Shown piece by piece: positions 6,985 to 13,517 of a stretch of DNA of 22,128 bases. The DNA comes from JAGNNV01 sp031392925 (GTDB lineage Bacteria > Acidobacteriota > Vicinamibacteria > Fen-336 > JAGNNV01). A program made the position numbers and the translations under genes. Positions within the stretch are counted from its first letter, which is position 1. Each line of letters opens with the position of its first letter. The notes below the pieces were generated by a model. The model saw nothing but the letters and a program-made list of their open reading frames with translations. It ran no database searches and was not told the origin of the DNA. Location: contig JANMVV010000188.1 in the NCBI GenBank assembly GCA_031392925.1, positions 1-22,128 of the forward strand, in the 5' to 3' direction.

Positions 6985-8334
6985 ATGACCCTCAACTCTT
7001 CACGCCGGATCTTCCTTAAGTCGTCGGCCCTGGCCGGGGTTGTCTTCGGAGCGGCTCCGCGCTCGCTCATGCGCTCGGTGTTCGCGGCCGGAGGCAAGAA
7101 CGGGCTCAAGACTTTCGTCGTGGTCTTCCAGCGCGGCGCGTGCGATGGCCTGAACACCGTCATCCCGTACGGGGACTCGGGTTATCGGAAGGCCCGGCCC
7201 AGCATCGGCATCCCGCCGCCAAAGGCCGGCGATGCGGCGACTGCCATCGACCTCGATGGACATTTCGGCCTTCACCCCGCTCTCTCCGACCTCGCTCCCC
7301 TCTACAAGAGCGGCCGTCTCGGGATCGTGCACTCGGTCGGTTCGCCCGATACGTCACGCTCGCACTTCGACTGCCAGGACTTCATGGAGAGCGGAACCCC
7401 GGGAGTGAAGTCGACCAGCGACGGATGGATGAACCGCTTCGCGGGAGTTCTCCCGCAAACCGATTCGAAGTTCCGCTCCGTGGCGCTCACCCAGACCCTG
7501 CCGCGGGTGCTGCGAGGCGCGTCCCCCTCGGTGGCTCTCGCGCGCATCGACGACTTCCACGTTCGCGAGGACATCGCGATGAGCGAAGGCTCCGGCACGG
7601 CGCGACCCGGGCGGCGGGGCGCCATGGAAGGAAGGGCCGGCGGGGACAGGACCGCGAAGAAGCCCGGAGACGATTCTTCCGCGGCGGCTTTCGAGAAGCT
7701 ATACGCGGATGCGGCGAAGGACATGCTGGGCAACGCAGGGCGAGAGACGTTCGAGGCCATCGAGGCCCTCAAGGTCGCCGATCCGGCGAAGTATTCGCCG
7801 CGGGCAGGAGTCTCCTACCCGCGCGGACGCCTCGGCGACAGCCTGAAGCAGATGGCTCAACTCCTCAAGGCCGACCTCGGCGTCGAGCTCGCCTTCGTCG
7901 ACATCGGCGGATGGGACCATCACACCGCCGAGGGCGCTTCGACCGGACAGCTCGCGAACCTGCTGCGCCAGCTGGGCGGTTCGCTGTCGGCCTTCAACAA
8001 CGACCTCGGTGACCGCATGAGCGACGTGGTCGTCCTGACCATGACCGAGTTCGGCCGCACCGTCCGCGAGAATGGAAACCGCGGCACCGACCACGGTCAC
8101 GGCAGCGTGTCGTTCGTGATGGGCGGCCCGGTCAAGGGCGGGCGCGTTCACGGCAGGTTCCCGAAGCTCTCGGAAGAGAACCTGTACGAGGGACGCGACC
8201 TGCCCGTGACCACGGACTTCCGGGACCTCACCGGCGAGGTGCTGGTCCGTCACATGGGCGTCTCTGACCTCAAGCGGGTTTTCCCGGACTACGCTGTAAA
8301 ACCCTCGTCGTTCGTCGGCGCGTTGCGCGCCTAG
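6985..8334 (+). CDS. DUF1501 family protein with Tat signal
   Basis: This 449-residue protein opens with a textbook twin-arginine signal (SRRIFLKSSALAGVVFG), so it is probably exported folded. The start ATG follows a GAGGAG site (6973-6978) with 6 bases spacing. DUF1501 landmarks are FQRGACDGLNTVIPYGD, HPALSDLAPLYKSGRLGIVHSVG, SRSHFDCQDFME, GGWDHH (308-313), TEFGRT (354-359) and DHGHG (369-373). The paired His/Asp/Glu clusters resemble the metal-binding layout of the alkaline phosphatase/sulfatase superfamily, to which this family has been related; activity is unproven. A Gly/Arg/Lys-rich insert (about 200-230) is probably a disordered loop. It forms a two-gene unit with the DUF1800 gene immediately upstream. 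Their export routes differ, Sec for the partner and Tat here. Family certain; role unknown. Confidence 0.92.
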   Translation: MTLNSSRRIFLKSSALAGVVFGAAPRSLMRSVFAAGGKNGLKTFVVVFQRGACDGLNTVIPYGDSGYRKARPSIGIPPPKAGDAATAIDLDGHFGLHPALSDLAPLYKSGRLGIVHSVGSPDTSRSHFDCQDFMESGTPGVKSTSDGWMNRFAGVLPQTDSKFRSVALTQTLPRVLRGASPSVALARIDDFHVREDIAMSEGSGTARPGRRGAMEGRAGGDRTAKKPGDDSSAAAFEKLYADAAKDMLGNAGRETFEAIEALKVADPAKYSPRAGVSYPRGRLGDSLKQMAQLLKADLGVELAFVDIGGWDHHTAEGASTGQLANLLRQLGGSLSAFNNDLGDRMSDVVVLTMTEFGRTVRENGNRGTDHGHGSVSFVMGGPVKGGRVHGRFPKLSEENLYEGRDLPVTTDFRDLTGEVLVRHMGVSDLKRVFPDYAVKPSSFVGALRA

Positions 8335-8351
8335 GGATCAGTGCTGCGCTC

Positions 8352-8480
8352 TCAAGTGGCCCGATTTCCACCCATGCCCTGCGAATAACTGACCCTGGCC
8401 CTCACCGCCCCGGCCTTGAACTCTTCAGGAAACCGCCTCCCCGATCGTTTCTCGCCTTCTTTCTGGTCCATACTCCGCAT
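8352..8480 (-). pseudogene. Truncated IS3-family transposase OrfA (N-terminal remnant)
   Basis: The minus strand reads a 42-codon frame starting MRSMDQKEGEKRSGRRFP and continuing EEFKAGAVRARVSYSQGM to a TGA. 'RRFPEEFKAGAVR' is the start of the helix-turn-helix OrfA of IS3-group transposases, normally about 90-100 residues. After AVR the sequence loses resemblance and stops, so the 3' part of the element is gone. A good ribosome site (AAAGGTGG) lies 5 bases before the ATG. The rest of the element and OrfB are absent: the DUF1501 stop lies only 17 bases beyond the remnant's end. Possibly the old left end lies near 8507, where the minus strand reads TGGACCACC. The call rests on one short motif, so it is moderate. 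Confidence 0.55.
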
Positions 8481-8485
8481 CGTAT

Positions 8486-8503
8486 CCACCTTTCGTTAGG
8501 TGG
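8486..8503. repeat. Perfect 6-bp inverted repeat at the IS relic's ribosome site
   Basis: CCACCT (8486-8491) and AGGTGG (8498-8503) are perfect complements with a 6-base loop. On the minus strand the 3' arm AGGTGG is also the Shine-Dalgarno sequence of the transposase remnant. IS elements often hide their own ribosome site in a hairpin to block read-in expression, so this may be an original part of the element. Confidence 0.4.
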
Positions 8504-8507
8504 TCCA

Positions 8508-8718
8508 CGAAATCGGGTCAAGCCCAGACCGCTTCGATAGCCGCATCCAGCGCCCCTTCCAATTCATCAGTCGGTGGCCTGGAACGGCTTCTCGGCGGTC
8601 TGGATACAGAGGATCCGCACGGTGCGGCGCTGAGTGCCGTGGCCCACGAGCGCAGTTGTGCCGGTCGTGATCCGGCGGTGGAACGGCGAGCACCACACTG
8701 GCGATTGGAGTAATTCTC
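8508..8718. other. Non-coding or decayed stretch between IS relic and glucokinase relic
   Basis: I see no convincing gene here. Short open frames on both strands are arginine- and proline-rich and match nothing I recognise. Given a truncated transposase on one side and a collapsed kinase gene on the other, this is most likely leftover sequence from an insertion or deletion event. The only functional-looking element is GGAG at 8707-8710, eight bases before the relic kinase ATG. Confidence 0.4.
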
Positions 8719-8877
8719 ATGAAAGCACCGCTGAAGATTCTTGTGGTCGACATCGGCCGGAAGGAACGTCGGAGGTTTCCGTCCGGCAAGCTCACGAGGC
8801 CGATGGGATGCCGGATGGGCGACAGCGCCAAGGCATTTCTCGGCGGATTCCAGCTCCGGGAAGAAGACACGAAATGA
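8719..8877 (+). pseudogene. Internally deleted polyphosphate glucokinase (ROK family) remnant, still in frame
   Basis: This 52-codon frame joins the two ends of a PPGK-type ROK sugar kinase. The start, MKAPLKILVVDIG, is the first strand and half of the DxGGT phosphate-binding motif. The next part, RKERRRFPSGKLT, resembles the second strand ('xxRxFxSGPxLT') that normally follows some 10 residues later. The end, GCRMGDSAKAFLGGFQLREED, matches the conserved C-terminus of the family ('PPGxRxGxNAxAFLGGFRLWEE'). The roughly 200 residues between, including the ATP and glucose sites, are missing, so no kinase activity is possible. Both deletions kept the frame, the ATG keeps a GGAG site (8707-8710), and the TGA still overlaps the ATG of the CBM48 gene (ATGA, 8874-8877). 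It may persist as a translated leader for that gene. The relation is recognised by motif memory, not by a search. Confidence 0.7.
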
Positions 8878-9242
8878 CCAGGACCAAGCCCACACTAACC
8901 CGCCGCCCGGCCCCGAAGTCTCCCCCAGCGCCATCCCGGAAGACCCGGCCGCCGCGCGAGCGCATGGTCCGCCGCCGGGTGACGTTCCGACTGCCGAAGG
9001 AAGCCGCTCCGGAGGCGGGGCACGTCGTGGTGGCGGGGAGCTTCAACGACTGGTCCCTGGACCTTCACCCGTTAGTGCGGTCGGCGAACGGCGACTTCCA
9101 ACTGGAGCTCGAACTCGAATCCGGGGAACACGAGTTCCGCTTCCTCATCGACGGGGTCCGCTGGGAGAACGCCTGGGACGCCGACAAGTACGTCTGGAAC
9201 GAGCACGCGCAGTGTGAGAACTCCGTAATCGTCGTCTCTTGA
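8874..9242 (+). CDS. Stand-alone CBM48/isoamylase early-set (glycogen-binding-like) domain protein
   Basis: This 122-residue protein has a basic, proline-rich N-terminal arm (about 1-36, twelve Arg/Lys including RRR) and a single immunoglobulin-like carbohydrate-binding domain. The domain reads VTFRLPKEAAPEAGHVVVAGSFNDWS, then PLVRSANGDFQLELELESGEHEFRFLIDGVRWENAWDADKYVWNE, then ENSVIVVS. 'VxVAGSFNxW', 'GEYxFRFxIDGxxW' and 'ADxYxxNExGxENSVV' are the family pattern seen in AMPK-beta and isoamylase early-set domains. It has no catalytic domain. It probably binds glycogen or another alpha-glucan. Its ATG overlaps the stop of the glucokinase remnant, so it was once co-translated with a glucose-phosphorylating enzyme, consistent with a role in glucan or glucose storage. 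It probably still depends on translation of the remnant for its own initiation. Confidence 0.85.
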   Translation: MTRTKPTLTRRPAPKSPPAPSRKTRPPRERMVRRRVTFRLPKEAAPEAGHVVVAGSFNDWSLDLHPLVRSANGDFQLELELESGEHEFRFLIDGVRWENAWDADKYVWNEHAQCENSVIVVS

Positions 9243-9277
9243 AGCGTAGGCAGCGGCCTTCGGGGACGTCCTGGGGC

Positions 9278-9296
9278 GGGGCGGTTTCAACGCCCC
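9278..9296 (+). terminator. Possible terminator-like hairpin after the CBM48 gene
   Basis: GGGGCG (9278-9283) and CGCCCC (9291-9296) pair over 6 bp around the 7-base loop GTTTCAA, 35 bases after the CBM48 stop. There is no T-tract, only further C residues, so termination is uncertain. The rest of the gap up to 9392 shows no gene or clear promoter. Confidence 0.3.
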
Positions 9297-9392
9297 CCCG
9301 CTTATCGATGGTAGGATTCCTGTTCCCCGAGAGGGCCCTCACCCATTTTGGAACGGGTCGAGGACGCCCCCTTGGAACTTAAAACCCCCAAC

Positions 9393-9397
9393 GGAGG
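9393..9397 (+). promoter_or_regulatory. Shine-Dalgarno site that favours a GTG start for the GAF gene
   Basis: GGAGG ends 11 bases before the GTG at 9409 and 20 bases before the next in-frame ATG at 9418. The GTG is therefore preferred although the spacing is slightly long. Confidence 0.5.
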
Positions 9398-9408
9398 ACT
9401 TTCACCAC

Positions 9409-9921
9409 GTGTCGTTGATGTCGGAAGATGAGAAGCCTTGGAAGCGCGACCTGGTCCGTACGGCCGCGAATCGTCGTGAACAGGTCGCGGCACAGCTAGA
9501 GACGGACATTCAGGCAGCGCCCTCGTTCGAAGAAGCGCTCCGACTCGCCGTGGACAGTTTGAAGAAGAAGTTCGCGCGGTACACCGCGGTGTCGGCCTAC
9601 GTGGCCGACGGTGAAGACCTCGCACTCCTGACCGCGGCGAACCGCCCCAACGCTCCGGAACGCGTGGGCTCAGGCGGGCCGCTCGCGGACGCCGCGCGGA
9701 ATCCCCGCTCCACCATGATTTCAAACATCACCGAGGAGAGCGCCTGGAAGGCGGTTGGCCTCACCGTGGGCTCGCTGCTCATCGCCCCCGTCCGCACCGA
9801 CGCGGGTCTGTGGGCGATCCTCGAAGTCTGGAGCGACTTCCGCGATTCGTTCACGCCCCAGGACCAGCGCCTGCTCGAGCGCGTCGCCACCGCCCTCGGC
9901 AAAAAGACTCCCGCCGCTTAA
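9409..9921 (+). CDS. GAF domain protein
   Basis: This 170-residue soluble protein starts at a GTG favoured by the GGAGG at 9393-9397 (the ATG at 9418 is the alternative). Residues about 1-35 are a charged helix and the rest is one GAF fold. FEEALRLAVDSLKKKFARYTAVSAYVADGEDLALLTAAN holds the first helix and strands. RVGSGGPLADAARNPRSTMISNITEES is the 'G-x-G-x-x-x-x-A-a-x-x-x' turn and following strand. GSLLIAPVRTDAGLWAILEVWSDFRDSFTPQDQRLLERVATALG gives the last strands and helix. There are no cysteines, so it is not an fRMsr-type methionine sulfoxide reductase nor a cysteine-linked bilin photoreceptor. No output domain is attached, so it may bind a small ligand and act on a partner. It precedes the aldolase gene by 30 bases and may be co-transcribed with it. 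Confidence 0.8.
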   Translation: MSLMSEDEKPWKRDLVRTAANRREQVAAQLETDIQAAPSFEEALRLAVDSLKKKFARYTAVSAYVADGEDLALLTAANRPNAPERVGSGGPLADAARNPRSTMISNITEESAWKAVGLTVGSLLIAPVRTDAGLWAILEVWSDFRDSFTPQDQRLLERVATALGKKTPAA

Positions 9922-9940
9922 GAGCGCCGTTCTCATTCCC

Positions 9941-9945
9941 GGAGG
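9941..9945 (+). promoter_or_regulatory. Shine-Dalgarno site of the aldolase gene
   Basis: GGAGG lies 6 bases before the ATG at 9952 and only 3 before the adjacent ATG at 9949. The second ATG has the better spacing, so the start is taken as 9952. Confidence 0.55.
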
Positions 9946-9951
9946 GCCATG

Positions 9952-10842
9952 ATGAAGAGCTTCCTCGAAGGCATCATCCCGCCCGTGGTCACGCCCTTCG
10001 AGGCGGACGGACGCCTCGACCTCGCGGGCTACGAGTCGAACCTCGAGTCGTACGCCGCTTGCGACTTCTCGGGCATTCTCGTTCTCGGCAGCAACGGCGA
10101 AGCGGCGTGTCTCTCGGAAGATGAGAAGGTCGCGATCATCAGGGCGGCGGTGGCGAAATCGAGCGGCCGCCCCATCTACGCGGGCACCGGCACGGACTCG
10201 ACTCGCACCACCATCGAGCTGACGAAGAAGGCCGCCGACGCGGGCGCATCCGCCGCTCTGGTGCTGAATCCCTTCTTCTTCAAGAGCCACCTGAACGGGG
10301 AAGCGCTCCGGCGGCACTACGAGGCGGTCGCTGACGTGTCCCGCATCCCCGTTCTCATCTACTCGATGCCCGGCGCCACCGGCCTTCCCATTCCGCCGAG
10401 CGTGGTTCATCAGCTGGCGAAGCACCCGAACATCCGCGGCATGAAGGACTCGAGCGGCGATATCGCGAACCTGCAGCGGATTCTCGCGGGGGTTCCGAAG
10501 GAGTTCCCCGTGGCCGCGGGTTCGGCCCCGGTGCTGTATTCAGCCTTGAGCCTCGGCGCCTCGGGCGGCGTTCTCGCCGTCGCGGGCTGCGCTCCTGAAG
10601 CGACCGCCGCGGTCTATCGCGCGTTCAAGGCAGGCGACCACGATCGCGCCCGGAAGCTTCAGCTCGCCCTCACGCCTCTTGCCCTCGCGGTGACCGCGAC
10701 CTACGGTGTCGCCGGTCTCAAAGCCGCGGTCACCCTTTCCGGGCGCCGGGGGGGCATTCCCCGTCCGCCTCTTGCCACCGCGACCGAAGCGGAAGTCGCG
10801 GAGATCAAGCGGCTGATGGACGCGACGCGCGCTTCCAGCTAG
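9952..10842 (+). CDS. DHDPS/NAL-superfamily aldolase, probably 4-hydroxy-2-oxoglutarate aldolase
   Basis: This 296-residue TIM-barrel aldolase has the superfamily features: PVVTPFEADGRLD at the N-terminus, catalytic Tyr137 (LIYSMPG) and Schiff-base Lys165 (IRGMKDSSGD). The substrate loop reads GSNGE (Ser47-Asn48), not the GTTGE of dihydrodipicolinate synthase. That loop, plus YSMPGATGLPIP, HPNIRGMKDSSGD, AGSAPVLYSALSLGASGGVLAVA and GVAGLKAAVTLSGRRGGIPRPPL, follows the pattern of vertebrate HOGA1. HOGA1 splits 4-hydroxy-2-oxoglutarate into pyruvate and glyoxylate in hydroxyproline breakdown. A different 2-keto acid substrate is possible, and lysine biosynthesis is unlikely. No other hydroxyproline genes are nearby. 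The stop shares a CTAG tetranucleotide with the stop of the convergent GT-C gene. Confidence 0.85.
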   Translation: MKSFLEGIIPPVVTPFEADGRLDLAGYESNLESYAACDFSGILVLGSNGEAACLSEDEKVAIIRAAVAKSSGRPIYAGTGTDSTRTTIELTKKAADAGASAALVLNPFFFKSHLNGEALRRHYEAVADVSRIPVLIYSMPGATGLPIPPSVVHQLAKHPNIRGMKDSSGDIANLQRILAGVPKEFPVAAGSAPVLYSALSLGASGGVLAVAGCAPEATAAVYRAFKAGDHDRARKLQLALTPLALAVTATYGVAGLKAAVTLSGRRGGIPRPPLATATEAEVAEIKRLMDATRASS

Positions 10843-13517
10843 AAGATCCAGACCAGCGGTTTCGCTGACTTGAGCGCCAACTGCGTTTCTTCGCCCGCGG
10901 AAATCCGGACGAGACTGATGCCGGGCCGGCCCGATAGTCCCTGCGCCACGCACGCCTGCGCCGGAGCCCGGAAGGTGGGCAGGCGGTACTGGCCCTCGTG
11001 CATGAGACGGTACACACTGAGCCAGGGCCAGTTCCCGAGCGAGAGCCTCGGCCCTCCCCCGCCCGCGCGGATGTCGCCAAAGACGCGCGTTCCGGCCTCC
11101 CCTCTCACCCGGATGCTGAGTTCGCCCGGGGCGAGAAGACTTTCGTCGAGTCGCGTTCGCCAGATCTGCCGGAAGGTCGCCGGGTCCCTTCGGCCGCGGA
11201 CGCTCGCGAGACCAAAAGTCGGCATGGTCGGAACCGGGGGTTGGAGCGCGCGGCCGTTGGCCTCGATGCGCGGCGGCGCTCCATCCTTCGACTGCGCGTC
11301 GATCAGGATCCAGGGCGAACCCTGGAGCATCGTCCCGGCGCCTTCGGGTTGGATGCGACAGACGACTTCAAAGGGCTGATCGAGGCTCATGGACCATGCT
11401 CCACGCGTGGTGTCGGTGCGCGCGGCGGCGAACGAACTTCCGAGCAGAACGACGGCGCCGATGACCGCGGCCAGAAATCGCGAGCGGGCGTCGCTTCCCC
11501 AGTCTCGAATCGCTTTCACGAGCGCGACGCCGAGGCCAATCCACAGCAGGCCGCGAACCAGGACCATGAACCAGCTGCCCGGCATCCCGAGTCGTGCCGC
11601 GACCGTCGCGGAGAGAAGCGCGCCCACCGCGGCGCAGGCAAGGCCCGCGATCATGGCGCGAAGGCGCTCGCGCTCATTGACGATCCGGTCGACGACATAG
11701 GCCGCGCCAATGACCATGAATGGCAAGGCGGGAGTCGCGTACTTGTTGAACACGTGATACGCGGGATAGGTCATGGATAGCATCACGAAAGGCAGGGCCA
11801 GGATGGCGAGCCGGCTCCCCAGGAGTGCCGGAAGGCTGATGATGAAGAGGACAACAAGACCACGCTGCAGCGGGATCTGCAGTCCGTACGGGAGCACAAA
11901 GGGAACCGCGAAGGGATTGTCGGGCTGATGCCAGAGCCGATGGAGATTGGTGAGGAGAGCCTGCGCGGAAGCGCCCGGATGCCGCGAAACGAAGAGGGCC
12001 ACGTCCGCAAACGTGGATGAGGTGGCGCCCTCGCCCTTCATGGCGATCAGTTCCCTCTGGTACGTCGTGTCCTCGATCCGCAGCGGCCCCTGCCAGCCGT
12101 CGCTGTCCACATAGAGCCAGAAGCCCAGGGGATGGGGCGAGGTGTAGGCGAAGAAGCCGTACTGCTTGTCGAGGACATAGGCGCGCGGTTTCGAGAAGTG
12201 CTCGGCCGCGGCCACGGGGAGAAGCACGCCAAGGGCGCCGAGCATAAGAGCGGCGAGGAGGGAAGGACGGCGCACGAGATTCGAGGCCCAGGGCAGGAGA
12301 CACAACCCGAGGGCGAGGAGAAGGAACGAGAGACCTTGAGGGTGAAGGGCGAGGCCGAGACCGAGCAGGACTCCCGCAGCCAGGAGGCCGCGGGGATCGG
12401 AGGTCTCGCGGAAGCAACGCAGGGTCACCGAAGCGGCGAGGATCCAGGCGGCCAGTATGAAAGGCTCCGGCTGAACGATGCCGGGCAGGATCGAAAAGCT
12501 CGGATGGAGCAGGGCGATTCCGAGCGCGATCCGCGCGGCCCGCGAGCCGATCTCCGTCTCGCAGATCGAGACGAGACCGGCGACCGCGATGGCCATGGCC
12601 AGGGCCTGGGCCGCGTAGATGACGCCCAGCCCGCCGATGAGGCGCAGCAGGCCATAGAGCAGTCCCGTCGCGGGCAGGGCCAGGTAGGGCTGGATGTCGC
12701 TCAGGATCGGGCCGAGGCCCAGGGGCGAGCCCAGGCGCGCCATCGCGTCCGCGAACTTTCCTCCCATCTCGAAATAGGCCGCGGGATCGCCCATGGGAAG
12801 CGGTTGCTCGAACCGGAGGAACTGGGCGCCGCTGACGACGAGGGACGAGGTGAAAGCGAGAACCGACAAAGGGCTCAACCGCGGCGGCCAAAGGAAGCGC
12901 GCCTGCTTGAGAGCTAGAGCGAGAGGAAGGAGAACGATGACGACGATCAGCGCAGGCGCGAGTTGTGCCAGCGCCACCTGGGTGAAGGTGCCGGAGAGCC
13001 TCCCTTTGGTGATGGCGAAGAAGCTCAGGAGCAACAGAAGGCTCGCGACGAATGCCTGAGTCGCCCCGCGCGTGGCCGCCGCGGCGGCGAGGATCCCCAG
13101 CAGGGCCAGGATGCCGACCTCGCCCCATGGTGTCCCCCGTCGCTCGATCACAAGGTCGTGGAGGCGAATCCGAGACGCCGCGTCGATCGAGACCACGCCG
13201 CCCTGCGACAGCTCGAGGCGAACGCTCACCGGGGCGTCCGACGCCACGATGCTTCGGGCGAGGTCCTTTCCCCGAAGGTTGATCGGCCCGTCGCCCGAGA
13301 GCCGCATGGTAAGGACGGCGGTTTCGTGAGGAAGATCAACGCTGCCCCCCGAACCCTCGGACACAAGCCCCTGAACATCGAGACGGCCGCGGCCAAAGCC
13401 AGTGGTGAGACCGTGGGCTCCGTGGTTGGCCGGAGCGACCATGCGTGGGGTGAGAGCGGGGAGAAGCGTCAACCCGGCGAGGACCGCGACACCGAGCGCG
13501 CGGACCGGAGCCGTCAA
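10839..13517 (-). CDS. Large polytopic GT-C-type glycosyltransferase (PMT/ArnT-like) with extra soluble domains
   Basis: The start is a TTG at 13517 that overlaps the deacetylase stop (TTGA) with GGAG 5 bases before it. The frame extends 80 codons further only as an arginine-rich shadow of the upstream gene. The 892-residue product has one helix (about 7-24), then a beta-rich extracytoplasmic stretch (30-130). Many hydrophobic helices follow from about 133 to 700, then a 190-residue beta-rich C-terminal domain (about 703-892). GDPAAYF (243-249) after a membrane helix looks like the acidic first-loop motif of GT-C enzymes, and PEPFILAAWILAASVTL and GLALHPQGL fit the PMT_2/GT39 pattern. Such enzymes transfer sugars from polyprenyl phosphate in the periplasm. 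The N-terminal extension pushes the acidic motif about 190 residues later than usual. It is the last gene of the minus-strand block and follows the GT2/deacetylase pair that could make its donor. Acceptor unknown. Confidence 0.75.
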   Translation of the reverse strand: MTAPVRALGVAVLAGLTLLPALTPRMVAPANHGAHGLTTGFGRGRLDVQGLVSEGSGGSVDLPHETAVLTMRLSGDGPINLRGKDLARSIVASDAPVSVRLELSQGGVVSIDAASRIRLHDLVIERRGTPWGEVGILALLGILAAAAATRGATQAFVASLLLLLSFFAITKGRLSGTFTQVALAQLAPALIVVIVLLPLALALKQARFLWPPRLSPLSVLAFTSSLVVSGAQFLRFEQPLPMGDPAAYFEMGGKFADAMARLGSPLGLGPILSDIQPYLALPATGLLYGLLRLIGGLGVIYAAQALAMAIAVAGLVSICETEIGSRAARIALGIALLHPSFSILPGIVQPEPFILAAWILAASVTLRCFRETSDPRGLLAAGVLLGLGLALHPQGLSFLLLALGLCLLPWASNLVRRPSLLAALMLGALGVLLPVAAAEHFSKPRAYVLDKQYGFFAYTSPHPLGFWLYVDSDGWQGPLRIEDTTYQRELIAMKGEGATSSTFADVALFVSRHPGASAQALLTNLHRLWHQPDNPFAVPFVLPYGLQIPLQRGLVVLFIISLPALLGSRLAILALPFVMLSMTYPAYHVFNKYATPALPFMVIGAAYVVDRIVNERERLRAMIAGLACAAVGALLSATVAARLGMPGSWFMVLVRGLLWIGLGVALVKAIRDWGSDARSRFLAAVIGAVVLLGSSFAAARTDTTRGAWSMSLDQPFEVVCRIQPEGAGTMLQGSPWILIDAQSKDGAPPRIEANGRALQPPVPTMPTFGLASVRGRRDPATFRQIWRTRLDESLLAPGELSIRVRGEAGTRVFGDIRAGGGGPRLSLGNWPWLSVYRLMHEGQYRLPTFRAPAQACVAQGLSGRPGISLVRISAGEETQLALKSAKPLVWIF

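Noticed and set aside
8496..8934. Antisense frames over the glucokinase relic and CBM48 start
   Set aside because: Arg/Pro/Ser-rich translations with no recognisable motif; the plus strand explains the sequence better.
9348..9384. Promoter before the GAF gene built on TTGGAA (9348-9353) and TTAAAA (9379-9384)
   Set aside because: The spacing is about 25 bases, too long for a standard sigma-70 promoter.
9952..10842. Annotation as dihydrodipicolinate synthase (dapA)
   Set aside because: The GTTGE loop of DapA is GSNGE here and several segments follow HOGA1 instead, so the lysine-pathway name would mislead.
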